This document shows, one piece after another, positions 52,073 through 61,600 of a DNA stretch of 64,000 nucleotides. Under the pieces are notes generated by a model. It saw nothing but the letters and a program-made list of their open reading frames with translations, made no database searches and had not been told where the DNA came from. This DNA comes from Aureliella sp046290675 (GTDB lineage: Bacteria; Planctomycetota; Planctomycetia; Pirellulales; Pirellulaceae). The DNA lies in assembly GCA_046290675.1 (NCBI GenBank), contig JBKAHA010000004.1, positions 1 through 64,000 of the forward strand, given 5' to 3'. Position numbers and translations under genes: made by a program. Numbering within the stretch: the first letter of the stretch is position 1; the number at the start of each line of letters is the position of its first letter.

Positions 52073-52079
52073 GCCCCGC

Positions 52080-52101
52080 GATCCGATCACGGATCCATTT
52101 T
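52080..52101 (+). terminator. candidate intrinsic terminator after hslU
   Basis: Six-bp perfect stem GATCCG, loop ATCA, CGGATC, then CCATTTTG, starting 7 bp after the hslU stop. The stem is short and the U-run is only four, so it may be weak. Confidence 0.4.
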
Positions 52102-52134
52102 GCAATGCAATGCGTTCTACCAACGCAATACTTG

Positions 52135-53139
52135 CTAACGGTAGCGAAGATCCCAAAAGGTCTCATCATTCAGACTGTTCGAAGTTGATCGTGAGCCCAC
52201 AATTGATCTGTCCGCAACCGTTGGCGACTCTACCTCGGCAGATTGGGACCCGCTGTTTGATCCGCTTTCCAGTCGTTGTGACATTTCCTGATGATACTTT
52301 TGTGCCTCCGCGAGTTCACTTCGCGTGAAGCGAGCCTCGTTTCCAAGCCAGCGTGACTCGCGTCGATTTAGCTTTGCAAGCTGATCCCAGGAGAGACCAT
52401 TCTCTAATTTCCAGGCGACCGCCTGTGCGATCGGTTGCTTTAGCCGGCCGGATGCCAGGTCATTACAGAGTTGCTCGGTGGCCGGGTTGGGAGACACCTC
52501 CAGGAGTGGCACGATCGCGTATTTCATTCGCGGATTGGGATCCTGTTTCCCATGTTCCAGGCAGACGGTGCTGACACTGATGCGTCGCTTCTTGTCCGGC
52601 TTGATTCGAAAGAACCCACCGTTGAACTGACCATTGCCTTGGCCAAACGCAGGCTGCCCTGCTCCCTGGCCGAAGCCAAACCCCTGCCCTGCCCCCTGGC
52701 CACCTCCAATGCCGCCTTGACCAAAGCCGCCACCTAAATTTTGGCCAAAACCTCCGGCGCCGCCTTGTCCAAAGGCTCCGCCGCCCTGTCCAAAAGCCCC
52801 GGCACCGCCGCCCCCAGCGCCGAATCCGATTCCGCCGCCGGCGCCTTGACCAAACTGGCCTAGGACGTGGCGTGCACCAAACGCGTTTGGCAAATTCAGA
52901 TCGAGCGTACGATCGGTCATGTTATGAATGATCACGTTCGCTTTGTGCGCCCCAATCGGAATGAACTGGGCTTGGACTAAGTCATTGCTTATCGCCTCGA
53001 ATAGACCGAGAGCTTCTTGTGTTGGCGGTCCCGGCTTTGTTTCCTGTATATCCAGCACACGACCTTCGTTACTAAGCAAAGACGTGCTAATTGCGCACCA
53101 GGAAATGGCGGCAAGTGCAAGGGCTGTGTTCTGTTTCAT
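52135..53139 (-). CDS. secreted protein with Gly-rich FGQGG repeats
   Basis: 334 residues with a signal peptide (ALALAAISWCAISTSLLS). Residues about 90-180 are a Gly/Gln/Phe-rich repeat built from FGQGG, GGGFGQ and GAFGQGGG units, without charged residues, resembling elastomeric or phase-separating low-complexity proteins. Flanking parts look folded: GAHKANVIIHNMTDRTLDLNL before, and PRMKYAIVPLLEVSPNPATE with LNRRESRWLGNEARF after. The latter, with many Arg and Trp, may be a conserved planctomycete domain, but I cannot name it. Converges with hslU. Confidence 0.75.
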   Translation of the reverse strand: MKQNTALALAAISWCAISTSLLSNEGRVLDIQETKPGPPTQEALGLFEAISNDLVQAQFIPIGAHKANVIIHNMTDRTLDLNLPNAFGARHVLGQFGQGAGGGIGFGAGGGGAGAFGQGGGAFGQGGAGGFGQNLGGGFGQGGIGGGQGAGQGFGFGQGAGQPAFGQGNGQFNGGFFRIKPDKKRRISVSTVCLEHGKQDPNPRMKYAIVPLLEVSPNPATEQLCNDLASGRLKQPIAQAVAWKLENGLSWDQLAKLNRRESRWLGNEARFTRSELAEAQKYHQEMSQRLESGSNSGSQSAEVESPTVADRSIVGSRSTSNSLNDETFWDLRYR

Positions 53140-53695
53140 TGTTCTCTCCTACAACATCGTTCATCGTCTTACCGTCTTTGCGCCACATCTGGGTGGCTCG
53201 GTCGCTCTCGCGAAGTCCGAGTCGGGTAGCCAGCAAGCAGTCTCATTGTTGTGCAGTTCAAGCAAACCATCTCCGCCTTGTGGCAAAGGTCTGGCGAGGT
53301 TGACTACAACTTGCAAAACGAAACGCGGGTGGCCAAGAACGCAAAGGTTACGAATGCTGTGCCGAGAAGAGAGAAGCACATCACAGTTGTCAGCGCTTGA
53401 ATTGCACATTGTGTGCCAAAAGAAAACTCAGGCTGACTCAAGCCCTTGCGGATTACTCCAAGCGCTTCTCCGGTCCAGATAACCGGGGAAAGAGAGCCAA
53501 TTGCTTGTGATCCGTATCTAGCTGCAGAGAAGTCGAATTACATGGTGTCGTTTTGCGTGAGCGTGGCGGAATGCAACAGGTTGCGGCAGAACGCGACGGT
53601 TGGCGGCCCAAGCAAGGCTTGGTTGGATCGAAGTCAATATCCCAACGATTGGCTTGCGTGGCATTGCCTAGAAAAAAAGAACTCAATTCTTGGAA
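53140..53695. other. intergenic region upstream of the Gly-rich protein gene
   Basis: About 555 bp with no supportable gene. Small frames at 53453-53686 (minus) and 53446-53721 (plus) lack family features. The right end contains the hairpin at 53672-53691; the left end should hold the promoter of the Gly-rich protein gene. Confidence 0.5.
53672..53691 (-). terminator. weak candidate terminator after the YhaN-like gene
   Basis: On the minus strand AAGAA, loop TTGAG, TTCTT, then five more T. It starts 5 bp beyond the stop codon, which is a good position, but the 5-bp A/T-rich stem is weak. Confidence 0.35.
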
Positions 53696-56600
53696 TCACA
53701 GTGGAGTTGCTGCCGCCCTGAGACGCTCCGTGAATTCGCGAGCCGGCAGTGTTAAGCCTTGATCCAGATTGATAACAGGTGTGCTAGGCGAAATCTCGGC
53801 GATCATCTCGGGGATTCGTCGGTGGCAGCTCAGGATCAGTGTTTGAGTTTCTCGCCCCCAATTGGTGACCGTCGTGAGGCACTGCCTAGTACGCTCGTCA
53901 TCAAAGTTGACAAAGCAATCATCCATAATGACGGGAAGCGGCTCATGCTCGCGTCCGTAGCATTCGATAAAGGCGAATCGAATTGCCAGGTACAATTGTT
54001 CCCGAGTGCCTGTACTTAATCTGTCGGGCGGGGTCTCCACACCTCGCGCGTCGCGAACGGTGAAGTTTGACTTCTCGTCTTTGTTGTGTTCGATATCGAC
54101 GTATTTGCCTGACGTAAGTAGCGACAAATATTGCTTGGCCGCTACTAAAATCGCGGGCTCATTTTCGGAGGCGAAGAGTTTAATGGAACGATCTAGCAAC
54201 TGTTGCGCCAGCTTGGTCTGTATCCATTGTTCGGATAACTCTTGCAGCTGCGAGCGTTTCTGCTGGAGCTGTTGTCTTGCTTGCTGTGCCTGGCCATTGC
54301 AGGCGATTTGTTCCAGCCGTTCTCGCAATTGCCCGATGGATTCGTCAATGGCCTGAAGACGCTCTTCTTCGTTTTTCACCTCGGTGTTCGATTGCAATTC
54401 ACTTTCACGCAAGCTGGCTTCATCTATGTCGCCGAACGATTCATGATCGTCGCGATCCTCATGCTTGCAGTTACCTGTTCCGATTCCATGGATCCCGTTT
54501 AGCTCCGCCCGCAATGACGCAAGTTCCAACCGTTTCTCATCGGCTAGAGCGAGTCTCTTCATCAGATCCTGAAGATCAGACCCGGCATCGTTGCCTAAGC
54601 CGGCAACCAGATTTGCCAGTCGCTTTTCCAAACCGGCGAGCTCGATTTCATTCTCTTGGATACGACGTTGTAAATGTGTGACCTGCGTCTGTTGCCGGAT
54701 TCTGGAGTCGCGATCCTCACGTAATTGATTCAACTCGGCAAGCCACTGGACTGCCAGGCGTTCTGGTGAGCCCTCCGGTTGGGATTTTTGACCAGTCGTC
54801 GGCGTACTCTCCATTTCAGCAAGCTTGGTTTGTAGATCGCAGGCCTGTTCTTCGAATTGCGAAATCCGCCGCCGGCTTTCTGCCATCTTGCGTTCGATGG
54901 ACTGCAATGTTGCGTGCTCACTTTGAAGAGCCGCCAAAGAGGAAAGGCGTTTCTCGACGCTTGTGATCGAGCAAACGTTCGAAATTGGCGAGACTTCTAA
55001 CCACTGTTGGAACTCGGATTCAAGCACCTGGGAACGCTCGTGGACGGATTTCAGTTTCTCGCTAAGCAAGTTGGCTTGTTGGAGGACTTTTTCGCGTTGT
55101 CGCCTATTGCGTTCTTCGTCTCGTTTTCGTTCTAGCCAAGTCTGGAGTGTGGAACGGAGCTCTGTCAAAGGAGTCGTTTCGCGGATAATCTCGGGCCATT
55201 GATCCACGATCTGTTCACGCTGTGCTTTTAGGCTCTGTTTGCTGACATGCAACTCTCGTCTCGATTCAGCGATTCGACGTGCGATCTTTTTCCATGCATG
55301 GAATTGTTTCGTCCATTCCAAAGTGGAATCGTAGTCGGCTGGTCTGACGGGCGTTCTGGTCCAAAGTTCTTCCCACTCGCCGATAAGGCCTTTTCGTTTT
55401 TGCTCGATTTCGTTCCGTTCCAATTCGATCTTGGCACGCTGTTCTTGATATTCTTGAAGCGTTTTCTGACGTACCATTGACGCTGCGAGAGAATCCGCAG
55501 AGTCCAGCAGACTTTGATGTAATTCATCGGTGGTAAGAAGGATGCCCTGCAGCTCATCCAACCGTTCCGATTGTTGTTCGGGCGTAATACTTGCTGCCAT
55601 CAGCGGCTGCGAAAGTTCATCTTGCCAGTGTTGAACCAAGGCATCGCGACGTTGAATGGCATCTTCTAAACGAAGGCGGATTTCTGCCGCTTTGGAATCG
55701 TTGCTTTGATCCGTCCCGGCGTTTAGCCCATCCAACTGAATCTGCAGTTGCTCAATAGCTCGGCCTAGTTCTTGATCATGTGCATCCAGCGAATGGACTC
55801 GTTCGACAAGCGAATGAACCTTCTCAATCGAGGGAATCTGCCAATGTCGTGCAAGCGTATCGTCGAACCGCGTTCGGATTAAGTTTGGTTGGGCGACTCG
55901 CTCGCGCAACTCAACGAACTCCGGATTCTCGACCTGTCGTTGCAGCTCTGCCGTGCGCTGCTCAATCTGCTGTTCGGCACGCTCTAGGCTGGTCAGGTGC
56001 TCAGCGAGTTGGGTTATGCCTGGTGGGTAGTCGAGTGTGGTCTGCTCACCGTCACTAAGTCCATTTTCATGCAGCGCTTTCAGCTTAGAGCTGTATTCGA
56101 TCTTGGACTTTTCCAAATTTAAGTACTCAATGCTAATCGAACTTAGTTCATCCTTTTCTTCGTCAGACGGGCGGAATTGAAGCAAGTCATCCGTGGCGGT
56201 AGCAGCACCGAGTGCAGCGGTATGCTTGTGCAATGCGGCTTTGGCCGACTCAAATTCTTCAGCAAGACCCGATAGCTGGGTCCGATGTTGGTGTATTTCC
56301 TTCGCCTCGTGGCCGAGATGTTCGATCTTGGATTCAAATGGTAGCAAGTTGCGGTTGAAGCCCGCAGCTCCAAGTGCCTCCTCAATTTTGATTAACTCCC
56401 TTCGATCGTTCTCCAGTGCTTGTGCTAGCTTCTCGCGATGATCGGCTTGTTCTTTCCACTGGGAAACAAAATTGCGATCGACACCGGCTGGGATTTCGAT
56501 TTCTTCGAGGAATGATCGAATCGCAATGATCTTTTGAAGAACCGGAAGCGATTTGAGCTGTCGCTGGCACTGTGCACGCGTCTTGCGAGCCAATTCTAAC

Positions 56601-57262
56601 TTCGATACGACGGCCCCACGCTCTTCCTCGCGACTAGCGATCTGACGCTGAATGTCTTCAATGACGGAGGCTGGGATTTCCAGCGATTTCAATTTCTGAT
56701 TGGCCTCTTCGATCTCCCGAAGGAGCACGTTAATTGAACTCGTGCTTCCCCGTGACTTGTAGAGTGCCTGAAGGTTCTCGGACAGATCATTGCGAAGCCC
56801 TTCCAACGCCTGGATGCCACCGAAAGTGCCGCCAGCGAGTGCCTCCGTTAGTTTTGCGTCTTTGAGTGTTTGTTGGCCAAGACGCAGTTCTTCCTGGGAG
56901 AATCCAAACATCTGCTCATAGCAGTCCAGGTCGACATCGCCCAGCAAGTGGCTCAAGCGGGTTTCGTTTAACTCCAAACTACCGTGTGTTCCGTTGACTT
57001 GGTCAGGCCTTCCCTTTCGGCGTGTGAAAACTAGCTGAGAACCGTCGGTCATCGTTGCTGCGACGGAAGCTGTGATCGTACGCCCTGTTAGGTATGGAGT
57101 TCTCGAGCGAAAACCAAAAACAGCTTGTCGGATCGCATTTAACGCGGTCGTCTTTCCCGCTTCGTTCGGTCCGTAAATGACTGCGAGTGGCGCCCCCGAG
57201 AAATCGAGATCTCGCCGTGGGAAGCTTCCAAAGTTCTCAATACTGATGCGTTGGAATTTCAT
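53696..57262 (-). CDS. YhaN/SbcC-like SMC-type ATPase
   Basis: 1188-residue ATPase of the SbcC/Rad50/YhaN group. The amino lobe has FQRISIENFGSFPRRDLDF and Walker A YGPNEAGKTTALNAIR (about 30-45), with DCYEQMFGFSQEELRLGQ typical of YhaN. A long coiled-coil middle, rich in Glu, Gln and Leu, spans about 180-1030. The carboxy lobe has the signature DRLSTGTREQLYLAIRFAF, Walker B LPVIMDDCFVNFDDERTRQ and QTLILSCHRR. With an SbcD-like nuclease it should open DNA ends or hairpins. No Rad50-type zinc hook CxxC is obvious. Its ATG overlaps the preceding stop (ATGA), indicating translational coupling with the nuclease gene. Confidence 0.92.
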   Translation of the reverse strand: MKFQRISIENFGSFPRRDLDFSGAPLAVIYGPNEAGKTTALNAIRQAVFGFRSRTPYLTGRTITASVAATMTDGSQLVFTRRKGRPDQVNGTHGSLELNETRLSHLLGDVDLDCYEQMFGFSQEELRLGQQTLKDAKLTEALAGGTFGGIQALEGLRNDLSENLQALYKSRGSTSSINVLLREIEEANQKLKSLEIPASVIEDIQRQIASREEERGAVVSKLELARKTRAQCQRQLKSLPVLQKIIAIRSFLEEIEIPAGVDRNFVSQWKEQADHREKLAQALENDRRELIKIEEALGAAGFNRNLLPFESKIEHLGHEAKEIHQHRTQLSGLAEEFESAKAALHKHTAALGAATATDDLLQFRPSDEEKDELSSISIEYLNLEKSKIEYSSKLKALHENGLSDGEQTTLDYPPGITQLAEHLTSLERAEQQIEQRTAELQRQVENPEFVELRERVAQPNLIRTRFDDTLARHWQIPSIEKVHSLVERVHSLDAHDQELGRAIEQLQIQLDGLNAGTDQSNDSKAAEIRLRLEDAIQRRDALVQHWQDELSQPLMAASITPEQQSERLDELQGILLTTDELHQSLLDSADSLAASMVRQKTLQEYQEQRAKIELERNEIEQKRKGLIGEWEELWTRTPVRPADYDSTLEWTKQFHAWKKIARRIAESRRELHVSKQSLKAQREQIVDQWPEIIRETTPLTELRSTLQTWLERKRDEERNRRQREKVLQQANLLSEKLKSVHERSQVLESEFQQWLEVSPISNVCSITSVEKRLSSLAALQSEHATLQSIERKMAESRRRISQFEEQACDLQTKLAEMESTPTTGQKSQPEGSPERLAVQWLAELNQLREDRDSRIRQQTQVTHLQRRIQENEIELAGLEKRLANLVAGLGNDAGSDLQDLMKRLALADEKRLELASLRAELNGIHGIGTGNCKHEDRDDHESFGDIDEASLRESELQSNTEVKNEEERLQAIDESIGQLRERLEQIACNGQAQQARQQLQQKRSQLQELSEQWIQTKLAQQLLDRSIKLFASENEPAILVAAKQYLSLLTSGKYVDIEHNKDEKSNFTVRDARGVETPPDRLSTGTREQLYLAIRFAFIECYGREHEPLPVIMDDCFVNFDDERTRQCLTTVTNWGRETQTLILSCHRRIPEMIAEISPSTPVINLDQGLTLPAREFTERLRAAATPL

Positions 57263-58524
57263 GATGCTTCTCCCAGGAGTCCGGCAATGAGCTGGTTTTC
57301 TGCATCACGCAGGTAGCGGTCAAAGCACTCTTCAGATTCGATATCACTTCCCATGCTGTTTTGCCCGAGCTCGTGACGCACTTTTTTGAGCAGCTCTTCC
57401 AACTCCTCACGCAGATGGGATCTAAGTTCGGGTTGGATACGCGCCGACTCGGTGACTCGCGTCAAATATTGCACTGGCAATTCAATATTTTCGAGCTTCC
57501 GCGTATTCGCTGGCGAAGATCGGACCTTAAGTGCCTCAAGCCAAAAGTCACCCTGCTGTTCAAGTTGTTCCATAACCAGCCGCATCAGGTTGTCACGAAC
57601 TGAGGGGCGGGTCAGCTCCGAATGCAATGTGGAGTCACCAACCAGATTGACTCGCACGCCCATCGGCCTTCCATCTGCAATAGCGGCCAGTTGGCTGCCT
57701 TCGGCGTGGAGGATGTCTTCCAATTCGTGCAGCTCACCGACCTGAGAAATATCGAGATCTATTTCATGCCAGCGAAACCGATCGGTGGCCACAAACTCAA
57801 CATTGGTTAGCTTGTTGTCTTGAACGGTGACCAGATTGCATCCTTTCGCTCCAGATTCACGAATGTGGCAACCTTGTGTGTTTCCGGAGTAGCCGATGAA
57901 GCACTTTGAGCTCAATGAACTTTCAGAACGAATGTGAACGTGTCCGAGGCCCCAGTAGTCGTAGCCAGCATTCTCAAGAGTCCCAATGCTGGTGGGTGCG
58001 TAAGTATCATGTTGTGCGGAGCCAGAGAGTGAGGTGTGGAGCAAGCCAATATTGAAACATCCGCTCACTGGCGACGGGTACTTCGATGCCAAGTCATTTG
58101 TCTCGGTGCGGCTTCCAAAACTCTGACCATGGATAGCAAAGTTGGCGGATTCTACGAGATGAGTTTCCGGATGCGCTGTCGCAAACTCGGTCACTCCCTC
58201 GGGCCATTGAATGGAATGAGCCGATGCATTGGCGGCGTCGTGATTTCCGCGGATTAGAAACACTGGAATGTTTTGACGCAGCAGTTTTTTGAACTGGCTG
58301 CTCACCCAGAGGCCCGCTGAGGCGTCGCGAACTGGGCCGTCAAAAAGGTCACCCGCAATTAAGAATGCATCAACCGATCTGGAGATTGCCAGGTCGATCG
58401 TCCTGGCAAAGCTCTGACGGCTAGATTCATGCAACTTCGCGCTTAAGTCGCCGCCCCGGCGCCGCAGGTTATCGAGCGGGCGATCGAGGTGCACGTCGGC
58501 AACATGGATAAAGCTGTGTTTCAT
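57259..58524 (-). CDS. SbcD-like DNA repair exonuclease (metallophosphoesterase)
   Basis: Mre11/SbcD-type nuclease of about 421 residues. The five phosphoesterase motifs are in order: HVADVHLDRPL (Asp10, His12), AGDLFDGP, VFLIRGNHDAANASAHS, GLLHTSLSG and GLGHVHIRSE. The carboxy part is a cap/partner-binding domain ending in a helical region (LREELEELLKKVRHELG). With the ATPase downstream it should form an SbcCD-like complex that cuts DNA ends, hairpins or cruciforms. ATG 58524 is used; TTG 58530 is possible. It overlaps the YhaN-like gene by 4 bp and lies 95 bp downstream of the AddB-AddA gene. Confidence 0.92.
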   Translation of the reverse strand: MKHSFIHVADVHLDRPLDNLRRRGGDLSAKLHESSRQSFARTIDLAISRSVDAFLIAGDLFDGPVRDASAGLWVSSQFKKLLRQNIPVFLIRGNHDAANASAHSIQWPEGVTEFATAHPETHLVESANFAIHGQSFGSRTETNDLASKYPSPVSGCFNIGLLHTSLSGSAQHDTYAPTSIGTLENAGYDYWGLGHVHIRSESSLSSKCFIGYSGNTQGCHIRESGAKGCNLVTVQDNKLTNVEFVATDRFRWHEIDLDISQVGELHELEDILHAEGSQLAAIADGRPMGVRVNLVGDSTLHSELTRPSVRDNLMRLVMEQLEQQGDFWLEALKVRSSPANTRKLENIELPVQYLTRVTESARIQPELRSHLREELEELLKKVRHELGQNSMGSDIESEECFDRYLRDAENQLIAGLLGEAS

Positions 58525-58619
58525 CTTCAAAACTACCCACGGCTCGCAGATCGCCTGCCATTCAATACGGCCATTGATCGTTGGTCCGGTTCGAAATTGA
58601 CTTCCGGTTCAATCGTCGC

Positions 58620-61600
58620 TCAGCTTGCGGTGGCACCCGCAGGCAAATCCTGTTGCGACGTATTCATTGATTCCAATGGCACCAATTCATCAGTTGCAAA
58701 CATCAGTAGAAAGGTGCTGATCCGCTCGGTAGGGATCTTGTACAAATAGGCCACCGCATCACGATAGGCCTCAAGTTGCGGACGATGTACTTCGGTGCGT
58801 TCGTCTAGCCATAGTAAGTTCATTGCCGGGTCGAAGCGGTCTGTCTTGAAGTCGATGATCTCTGCCGAATAGGGCCGGCCTTCTCGATACGTGACGACTA
58901 GACGGTCAATGCTACCGACAATGATGTCGTCATTGAGTTTGAGGCTCAATTCGCGTTCGTTGTCCACTTCGATATGTTGGTTCACATCTGAGTCGCCTTC
59001 CGGCCAAACAAGGGAGTACCGCTGCTGTGAAAGAACATGGCGCGTGTTCTCAAGCTCCAGCAAATCTTCGAAATCGGAAATAGCCTGTTTCACGGAAACG
59101 CGTTGCAACTCTTCAGCCGAGAGTGTCGTCTGCGCGAGGGTCTGAAGGTCCTTTCGGTTGATTTTAAAGTCTTCGATCCATTCGATCTGTTCAAAGAACT
59201 TGTGAATTAGCTTGCCGTAAGCAGTTCCAACGTTCTCGCTGACGGTAAATAGATTGGAGATTGGCTGCGGTTCTTTGATCAATGCGGAATGCGACGGCGC
59301 GGAGATGCGTAACCCTCGAGAGGCAACGCGATCTGACTCATGATCGAAGCGAATGATTCTGTCAGGCGCACTTTCGGCTGCAGTATCAGCCGTAGTGTTC
59401 TGCTGATCCGCAGAGGTATCGACCGGATCCAGTGAATGGATCGCCGAAGCAACCATATCTCCGATACCGAGATACCAATCTGGTTGGCCGAACTCGGCAA
59501 GGACTGCATCGGGCTGTTTGGAAGCTTCTTTGTCGCAGAGCGTCGATTGAATGACTGCACCGAAAGTCTGCGTCGTGCGGTGTTTCTTCGGAACCGTAGT
59601 GATGTAGAGTGCCTGCCGAGCTCTCGTCATCGCCACGTAAAGTAGGCACAGCGATTCGATTACTTTGCGGCCCTTGAGCTGTAGGAATGCGTCTTGCCAT
59701 GACTGGGGCAACAGCTGTTGCAAAGCCGAATTCATGTATCGCACAACACCGTCTGGAGGAGCGACTGGATCTTTACCACGCATGACCAGCAAGGTGTTGC
59801 CGTCTTGGAGTTCTGACGATAAATCCGGCAAGAACACAGCGTCGAACTCAAGACCTTTGCTCTTATGCACGGTCATGACTTTGACCTGAGCTTCGGATGG
59901 CAACGCGACCCGCTGCTGCTCGACTAGCTGCTCGAAGTCTCTTAATCGGAGTGACGACGATAGTTGGAATTGACTCGCAAGTGTGATGAATTGCTCAAGC
60001 CGGAATTGGTCCCACCAAGATAGCTGGACTGCCAGAGGTGTGGCCAGCTCGCCTAGCAATTCACCAAGTCCCCGTCGACTGGCTTGTTCACGCACCCAGT
60101 GCGATACCTTTTTCGCGTCGCTGTGGTCGACGGGTAAGATGTCGGCCAGAGGAGAGTTCGCGACGTGGAAATGGCTGTTTGTATCACCGGGATGATCCGC
60201 CAGGTGCAACAGCGAAAGCAGGAGTTCAACGGCAGCACAATCCGTAAGTGGGTTCCCGCCATCCTGGCTCGCAGGGACGCCGGCGGCTCGCAGCAGACCC
60301 ATCATGATTCCTACATCGCGGTTCGTTCGCAGCAGCACACCAACCGAAGCGGAAGACGATTGGGCGACATTCTTGATTGTGCCGACGCAGGCCTTTAATT
60401 GTTCTGCCCGGTACTCGTCGGCGCTCAGACCTTCTGGGTCCGGCCCGTTCACCACGCGAACATATCCGTTCAACGTCTCGCGGGCAGTCTGGTGTTCTGG
60501 GAATTGGTCCGACCAACGATGTGCAATTGGATCGCAGTCGGCGAAGTTGGAGTGCTTTTCCAGGTGTTGGAAAACCTGATTCACTGTTTCCATGATCGTC
60601 GAGCTCGAGCGATAGCTCTTACTAAGCTCGTGCTGGTGAATTCCGGGCATGCTGGTGGTGACCGTATCGAAGATCTCGGCCACACCCCCCCGCCAACCAT
60701 AGATGGCTTGCTTGGTATCCCCGACGCAAAATATGGACCGGCTTTGGGTTTCGTCGTCGCAGTCGTTTGCCAGTGGTTGGGCAATTGGCTCTAGGATTCG
60801 CCATTGTTCTACGGCTGTGTCTTGAAATTCATCCAACAGGAGATGTTCGATTGAACAGTCCAGTCTGAAGTCAAGCAGACGTCGAACGAGAAGCCCGGCA
60901 ACTTCGCGACGCTTCGAAGAGCCTTTGGTTCTGTCGCCTTTGCTTTTGCTGATGGGATTGAGCCACTCGGCCAAGTAGTAAGTCACATCTGAGAAAGAAA
61001 GCTTGCGTTGGCTCTGGACAAGTGCATTGTGCTGCTCGGCGTATGCCTTGATGACTTGGTAGCTAGCCCGGGTTTGACCTCGGCGGATTGGTAGTAATTC
61101 TGCTGCGGCACGCTCGGCCAAAACTTCGAGAGCTGCTACCAGCGAATTTGGGAGCTCACGATTGAAGTAAGTTGGTTCCTGGTTTTGGATCGCAGAATAA
61201 ATCTTGTGGCTAATTAATTTCTCCCAATCACCGGTGCTCGCCCAGAGGTGCAGATTGACCATCTGTTTGTCGGCTGATTTGTGAGCGAGACGCGTCTGCT
61301 CAAGCGTCTGCACGGCGGAATCAACGGCTTTCTCTGATGGGCTCGCCGGGATGGGAATCTGGTCCCAAGCTTCTTCACCGGTGACCCGGTAAGCGGATAA
61401 ACCAGCTTGAACGGTGTAGCGAATTTCTTCTGCGACACGTCGGCTCGATTCGCCTTTGGCGAGCATGCGGACGAGATCGACGAGCGTTTTTCTCTCTTGG
61501 CTCTCTAACAGTTGTCCAATGGCTTGCATTTGGAATCGCGGTTCATCTGCCGGATCCATAGCTTGCCAGGCATTAGGAAGCTGCAATTCCATGCCGAACG

